From contig WELA01003759.1 of the NCBI GenBank assembly GCA_009602735.1, positions 195,246-219,099 on the forward strand: 23,854 nucleotides of DNA. The letters run 5' to 3'. Source of the stretch: Mesotaenium endlicherianum. Taxonomy: Eukaryota; Streptophyta; Zygnematophyceae; Zygnematales; Mesotaeniaceae. Shown piece by piece: positions 19,382-23,854 of this stretch. Positions within the stretch are counted from its first letter, which is position 1, and each line of letters begins with the position of its first letter. The notes under the pieces are model-generated. The model was not told where the DNA came from, did not search any database, and worked only from the letters and a program-made list of their open reading frames with translations. Made by a program: the position numbers and the translations under genes.

Positions 19382-21060
19382 TTAGGATGTTGTTCCTAGG
19401 GTTGGATCAGGAGACTGAGATCTGGACCTAGATCTAGACAGCCCTCTAAGTCTGTCGTCAGCTGGCCTTCTAAAGATCCCTGTTTGTTCTAAAGTTGGAC
19501 CTCGAGGAGAACGAAGGGTTGTAGCCTGCTCTTCAACCACCTGGGTGTCGATGCCCACATAGACAGGCATTCCTGTAGAATGCTGAAATACAATGGCAAG
19601 AGGCACATGTCCCTGACTGAAGGGGGTGGCCAGCATACCTCTGGCTACTTCGCGTGTCCCTCTTCTGGTAATCCTGTCCTCTGGAGATTTCGGTCTTTCT
19701 CTGCTGCCAAGCACAGTCAGATCAGCTTCTTTCCCTGCTTGGACAGGTGGGCTGGGAGAACGAGTGCGGGGTCCTGTTGCCTCCATAGTAGGGATCACAT
19801 TCCATACACCTGATCTTGGCGTCCTAGGAGTCCCTGCTTCAGCTTGCCCCTGGATCTCCTGAGTACCAGCTCCTGATGCTTCTCCCCTACCCTGTTCTTC
19901 TTCCTCATCCTCCTCATCTTCCTCCTCAGAGGGAGTAGTGGTCTCGTCCACTAAGTCATCCTGCTCCTGGGTGGACATGGAGAAATCTACTGACCGCCCT
20001 TTCTTAGAACGAGCTGGAGGTTGCTTGGCCTTCAGCCTGTTGATATCCATCCGGCCTGCATTCTTCGCCCATTTGACAAAGGCATGCTTCCTCTTAGAGA
20101 AATAGTCTCTCCCCCTCCTCCTGTGCTCCTCGGTCTCAGCATTCATATTACTTAGGCATCCATTTAGCCTGGGGTCCCAAGGGGCAATGTGAGGTGGTAG
20201 GATGAGGTAGCCGTCCAGCCCATAATGAAAGTCATCTGGGTGGGCCCTGTCACACTCCTGCTTCTTGTTAGTGACGGTCATCCACCTCGAGTCTGTGGGC
20301 TGCTGGTAGGACTGTGGCCCATGCTCAGCCTTTTTCAGCTTACAAGAGAACCAGTGGGGAGAGAACATCTGCTGTCCTGTTTCCCTGGCCAAGTACTCCC
20401 AGCTCCTTGTCACAACTTCATTGTAGACTGGCAGTAGTGTCAGGTAAAATACTGTATCCTTAAAGCTATCGAACTGCATGCCGACCATCCTGATGAGTCT
20501 CTGATTTTCCACTATGCCAGGCACTGGTACCGGCTTATCCTCTGAGTCATCTGCAAGAAACCGTGCCCGCTCTGCTGTATACCCCACCATTTTGGCATAT
20601 TCTTCGTAGAGGACCACACCAGTGTGTGTCTCAATATACCTGTCCAGGGCTTCAGCTCCTTGCCTCTGTAACATTGTCTTCTGTTCCACCTTGTTGATGT
20701 CCTGGGCTGCCAATAATGCTTCCTTTAGGTTATCAAAGGTTTGGCCACCCACCACAATATATCTGTAAGTGGCTAGGCTCTTATGCTTCTCGGCTTCAAC
20801 CTTCTTCCTTCTCTCCTCCTCTGCTGCCGCCGCTTCTTCTTGTTATTTCTTTCGTCTCTCCTCCTCAGCTTTCCTGAGGTTCTTCGCCTCCTGCTCCTTC
20901 TTCCTCTATGCTTCCTCTGCCGCCTCTTGTTGTCTGCGGACCCTTTCTTGTTCTCTCCTGGTGAAGGACGTCGCCACCAGCTCTTTCTGGTATTGCTCCT
21001 TGTCCTCCTGGCTTCTTCTACCTTACGCTTTCTGTCTTCCTTCTGTGTGGTGGGAGCCAT
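19382..21060 (-). pseudogene. Broken gene of an unrecognised repeat-associated family (coiled coil, acidic tract, RS tail)
   Basis: I do not recognise this family. From ATG 21060 the protein begins MAPTTQKEDRKRKVEEARR, a charged coiled-coil of about 100 residues. To stay in frame it needs a one-base shift near 21005 and passes two in-frame stops (20906-20908 TAG, 20843-20845 TAA). It then runs uninterrupted for 457 codons from 20755 to TAA 19382. That part holds a folded-looking region (YRYIVVGGQTF, ARFLADDSEDKPVPVPGIVE, FYLTLLPVYNEVVTRSWEYL, FHYGLDGYLILPPHIAPWDP), a basic patch (KAKQPPARSKKGRS), a strongly acidic run of Glu/Asp, Pro/Thr-rich linkers and an Arg-Ser tail (LSRSRSRSQSP). Its position between mobile elements suggests an element-encoded or amplified protein. 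A gag-like or regulatory role is possible but unsupported. Confidence 0.6.
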
Positions 21061-21515
21061 CTTGCACATGTAACCAAGGCACAAGTTAGTAGGTTCTCGA
21101 TCTTTTTCACAAGATTTGCAGGAAGAGAAGCAAGTTTGAATTATTAAGGTAAATTTGTTCTTGTTTGCCTTACAGGGTGATTACTAGGAGTTAACGTAGC
21201 TGCAATGCGATGACAAATAAACGAATGAATGTGTGTGCAGGATGAGTTAAGTGATGTGTTGATGTAGTGATTTGAGTTATTATATATTAGTATGCATATA
21301 TTTTAATGTTTTCAAATATATTTGGAGTAGTATTGTGTGGATTCAAGTGTGAATAGGTACTCTAGTGACTTGGTTCATGTCCTTTGAACCTTCTAAGGCA
21401 TTTTCGAAGTTAGAGGAAAGACCTAGAAGAACTCCACGTGGCAAAAGTCAAATGTGCCATTTTTAGGTCAAAAGGACATGTGTACATTATTCTAGAAAGA
21501 GGTGGCAAGTTTTGG

Positions 21516-21538
21516 GATGTGTTGGGTGCCAACACATC
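21516..21538. repeat. Perfect 10-bp inverted repeat in LTR U3
   Basis: GATGTGTTGG-GTG-CCAACACATC: ten paired bases with a 3-base loop, about 40 bases upstream of the TATA box. Could be a hairpin or a dimeric transcription-factor site. Confidence 0.8.
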
Positions 21539-21574
21539 AACATACACCTTCCTAGAAATTACTTATTTAGCAAG

Positions 21575-21582
21575 TATATAAA
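21575..21582 (+). promoter_or_regulatory. LTR TATA box
   Basis: TATATAAA inside the LTR, about 190 bases before its 3' end. Position fits the start of the R region of the retroelement transcript. Confidence 0.65.
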
Positions 21583-21766
21583 CAAGAGCTAGAACATAGA
21601 AAGACATTCCAGAATCACTCTTGTACTTGCCAAAATCCAGAAATATATTAACTTTCAAGAAGCCATCTCTCTTTCAAGAAGCTACCACTTGTGTTCAAAG
21701 ATCCTTGTCTTGAATAGATAAAGTATTCTGTTTTACTAAGTACTTTATCTATCTGTTTCACTACAG

Positions 21767-21778
21767 TGGTATCGGAGC
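21767..21778 (+). other. Primer-binding site, initiator tRNA-Met type
   Basis: TGGTATCGGAGC directly after the LTR. It differs by one base from TGGTATCAGAGC, the usual plant PBS complementary to the 3' end of initiator tRNA-Met. The change (A to G) could be a mutation or reflect this organism's own tRNA. Confidence 0.82.
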
Positions 21779-21802
21779 TAGGCACTTTGGTAGCACAAGA
21801 AG

Positions 21803-22954
21803 ATGGCCGATCCTCAAGACCAACAGCAAGCTTTCGAAGGAAGCCCTTCCTCTCCAAGACACCCTCCTCCAGCGCCGATGGGAGAGCCCACTCAAGAAAA
21901 TCTGCAACAACAAGAAGCACCACAAGGAGGAGCACACCCTCCTCCAGCGTCGATGGGAGAGCCTACTCAAGGAAATCTGCAACAACAAGAAGCACCACAA
22001 GGAGGAGCACCGTCAAATCCCGTGGCAGCCGCTATAGCAAAGTTGACCCCACCACAAGGAGTTCCCGCAAATGAGTGGGCAGCCTTCCTAATGACCGTCC
22101 ACAACCAAGTGGGCTTGGCCACCTATGAAGCAACCGTGCAAGCGTCAAGAGAAGCTATGGCTGCCATGGTTGCCCCTATTGCGAGCAATGCTCAAAATCC
22201 AGCCCCGGCTCAAGCGCCTCCACAAGAGCCAACGAGAGCAAGGAAACTCATCAAGCCCGGCAAACCCGACACTTTCAACCCCGGGAAAGGTGCCAACCTG
22301 AATTTATGGCTCTACCAAGTGGAGACGTACCTCGCGTTCCTTGAAGTACCCGAGGAGGACTACGTTCCCTTTGCCGTTACCTTACTTAGAGGAGCAGCAA
22401 CATCATGGTGGCGTAACTATCAAGCGGCTATATATCAAGCTATGGCGCACCCCATGCTCGGCCAAGAGCCCCCACCATCATATGCAAGATGGGCAGATTT
22501 TCGTGAGGCCCTCAAGAAGCAATTCATGCCCATCAATGCGGAGAAGATTGCCCGAGGAAAGCTCCACCATCTCAAGCAAACGACGTCCGTTCAAGAGTAT
22601 ACATCCAGATTTCACGCCCTCACTCTTGAGATTCCCAACATGTCTCTCGAGGAGAAGATTGACCGCTACATCTTTGGCCTCAAGCCCAAGGTGGCAGAGG
22701 AAGTGGAATTACGCGATTTGACGGACTTCTCAGAGATCATTGAAGTGGCCCAAAAGGTGGATACCTTGGATTTCAAGCACTCCGTGCCTACATCTTCACG
22801 GGTACCGGCGACGCGGGTGTACGCAGCCCCTTCCACATCCGAATCTGGACCCACACCCATGGAAATCGGAGTTATTAAAAGGGACCCCGCGGCTGCTCGG
22901 AAGAGTGGAAGACCTTCAATGACACATATGATGCAAGAAACCAGCAAGGAGTGA
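21803..22954 (+). CDS. Retrotransposon Gag (capsid region)
   Basis: 383-codon open frame from ATG 21803, the first ATG after the PBS, to TGA 22952-22954. Residues 1-75 are Pro/Gln-rich and contain two tandem 25-residue units (MGEPTQENLQQQEAPQGG and its near copy). Residues about 150-320 form the Ty3-type capsid: KPGKPDTFNPGKGANLNLWL, RGAATSWWRNYQAAI, WADFREALKKQFMPINAEK, TSRFHALTLEIPNMSLEEK, DRYIFGLKPKV. The frame then appears to be lost around residues 360-365 (22880-22905); the natural continuation to the zinc knuckle lies in the -1 frame, so the last 20 or so residues and this stop are probably out of frame. Confidence 0.85.
   Translation: MADPQDQQQAFEGSPSSPRHPPPAPMGEPTQENLQQQEAPQGGAHPPPASMGEPTQGNLQQQEAPQGGAPSNPVAAAIAKLTPPQGVPANEWAAFLMTVHNQVGLATYEATVQASREAMAAMVAPIASNAQNPAPAQAPPQEPTRARKLIKPGKPDTFNPGKGANLNLWLYQVETYLAFLEVPEEDYVPFAVTLLRGAATSWWRNYQAAIYQAMAHPMLGQEPPPSYARWADFREALKKQFMPINAEKIARGKLHHLKQTTSVQEYTSRFHALTLEIPNMSLEEKIDRYIFGLKPKVAEEVELRDLTDFSEIIEVAQKVDTLDFKHSVPTSSRVPATRVYAAPSTSESGPTPMEIGVIKRDPAAARKSGRPSMTHMMQETSKE
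21860..22009 (+). repeat. Two tandem 75-bp units in gag
   Basis: Units 21860-21934 and 21935-22009 differ at about three positions and keep the frame. Each encodes a 25-residue Pro/Gln-rich segment beginning HPPPA(P/S)MGEPTQ. It is a recent in-frame duplication in the N-terminal part of Gag. Confidence 0.9.
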
Positions 22955-23854
22955 AAGCAAGACTCTCCCCGGCTGAAAAAGAAGCTCTCATGACGGCTGG
23001 ACTATGCTTCTATTGCAAGGAAAAGGGCCATCGTGCACTCTCATGCCCCAAAAGTAGTCAAAAAACGGACAGCGCCGGTAGGCCAGGAGCCTACCACCCC
23101 AAGACCCACTTCACGAGAAGGCAACAAGCCAAGTGAGGTGGAGACNACCCCGTTGAAGACGACGTCCCAGCCCCAATGAGTTTGAGAGGTTACCTTGGAG
23201 GAGAGAAGGTCCACATCTTGGTGGATAGCGGAGCTCAAGGCAACTTCATTGCTGCAGATTTTGCCACCAAGCACGGTATTACTATGCGAACTCTTGACCA
23301 CGACGAGGAGATTATGATGCCCGATGGATTCTCCTATACTACCCCTTCCAAGAAGACGTACCCCTTGGCACTCTCTATCAAGTCCTTCAAGGATAGAGTA
23401 GTGTTCTCCCCCATGCAATTGGGCAAGTACGACGTCATCCTAGGGACGCCTTGGTTGACCAAACACAACCCCCAAGTTGATTGGAGGACCGGTACTATCA
23501 AGATCAAGAATGACATCACTTCAAGAATCTGTATTTTGCGCGCAATCCAGAATATCCAGACCCAAGACATCCAGAAGCCGACACACGAGATACTATTGTC
23601 CGCCCTCCAACTCAAGAGACTTGTGAGGAAGGGACACGAGCTTCTTTTGGCCTTGATCACGCCAAAAGACATCAAGAAAGACATCGAGAGTCAAGAAGGC
23701 AGCCCCTTTCCCAAGGAGATACAAGAAGTCTTAGAGGACTACAAAGACGTGTTCTTCCCGGAATTGCCCAAGGGCCCACCCCCCAAAAGATTCGTAGACC
23801 ACAAGATAGAGTTGGAGCCCGGAAGCAAGCCCATCTCTCGGCCTACGTTCAAAA
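22897..23854 (+). pseudogene. Retrotransposon nucleocapsid-protease-RT frame, with an in-frame stop, open at the right edge
   Basis: Same frame throughout (-1 relative to gag). EEWKTFNDTYDARNQQGVKA continues gag. Then comes the CCHC zinc knuckle CFYCKEKGHRALSC (about 23005-23046) and a TGA at 23134-23136. After one N (23146) there is an open frame to the window end: retropepsin with HILVDSGAQGNFI (active-site Asp-Ser-Gly at 23224-23232) and the flap/helix motif DVILGTPWL (23431-23457), a linker, and the RT N-terminal segment DYKDVFFPELPKG...DHKIELEPG. The TGA separates nucleocapsid from protease. It may be a mutation, a sequencing error or a readthrough site. The RT catalytic motifs, RNase H and integrase are beyond the window. 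Confidence 0.82.

Larger units (their letters stand above)
21263..21765 (+). repeat. 5' long terminal repeat (503 bp)
   Basis: Boundaries chosen because TGTAGTGA at 21263-21270 and TCACTACA at 21758-21765 are perfect 8-base inverted ends of the TG...CA type, and the PBS starts one base later. A TATATAAA box at 21575-21582 would start the R region about 30 bases downstream. U3 contains a perfect 10-base stem (21516-21538). An alternative start at the TGTTGG near 21520 is possible but would lack matching ends. Confidence 0.72.
21263..23854 (+). mobile_element. Ty3-type LTR retrotransposon, left part (truncated by the window edge)
   Basis: Order seen: LTR (21263-21765), primer-binding site (21767-21778), gag (21803-22954), zinc knuckle, aspartic protease and the beginning of reverse transcriptase up to 23854. 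The retropepsin followed directly by an RT N-terminal segment (EVLEDYKDVFFPELPKG, then DHKIELEPG) and the gag type fit Ty3 order. Integrase placement, which would confirm this, lies outside the window, as does the 3' LTR. A five-base target duplication candidate is GTTGA at 21258-21262. One gag frame change and one in-frame stop suggest an old or slightly degraded copy. Confidence 0.88.

Noticed and set aside
20769-21089. Leu/Ser/Cys-rich plus-strand frames of about 100 codons
   Set aside because: Mirror of the Lys/Glu/Arg-rich coiled-coil segment of the minus-strand broken gene.
21520-21765. Alternative shorter LTR beginning TGTTGGG
   Set aside because: The start resembles many LTR ends but does not mirror the 3' end ACTACA. 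The start at 21263 gives a perfect 8-base inverted match and a more usual length.

Overview
This is eukaryotic nuclear DNA, almost certainly from the green plant lineage. The evidence is: (i) genes built from many short exons with GT-AG introns; (ii) a large gene whose pieces match plant TRS120, the plant-type TRAPPII subunit, more closely than anything else I know; (iii) a plastid-type presequence on a metallo-hydrolase; (iv) a cytosolic-type tRNA-Ala; and (v) a Ty3-type retroelement with a primer-binding site close to the initiator tRNA-Met site common in plants. The mix of very GC-rich, microsatellite-filled gene bodies with AT-rich spacers and degenerate transposons would suit a large-genome streptophyte alga (Chara-like). 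That species guess is inference, not something the sequence proves.

Layout. 1-2569 (minus): a seven-exon HpcH/HpaI-type aldolase whose 3' end lies off the left edge. 2570-4179: spacer. 4180-6829 (minus): a complete seven-exon gene for a predicted 376-residue UlaG-like metallo-beta-lactamase-fold protein with a plastid-type leader. 6830-7726: a divergent spacer holding one tRNA-Ala(AGC). 7727-15886 (plus): the TRS120/TRAPPC9 gene, about 14 visible exons, interrupted by a 310-base N gap and by a small assembly duplication around a poly-C run. 15887-18426: 3' spacer, then a decayed hAT transposase. 18427-19381: AT-rich debris with two hairpins at its right edge. 19382-21060 (minus): a broken gene of an unrecognised coiled-coil/acidic/RS-tail family. 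21263-23854 (plus): the left part of a Ty3-type LTR retrotransposon (LTR, PBS, gag, zinc knuckle, protease, start of reverse transcriptase), running off the right edge.

The host genes are unrelated housekeeping functions: a TRAPPII vesicle-tethering subunit, a plastid hydrolase-fold protein and a small-molecule aldolase. The aldolase and hydrolase are co-oriented. The hydrolase and TRS120 are divergent, with a tRNA gene between them. From 15.9 kb rightwards everything recognisable is mobile-element derived.

I found no defence system, CRISPR array or clearly new multi-gene system. The most unusual signals are abrupt GC shifts inside the 5' introns of two host genes, the unrecognised repeat-family gene with hairpins at its 3' end, and the frame layout of the retroelement. 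Exon boundaries were fitted by hand from splice consensus, reading phase and remembered family sequences; no alignment was run.
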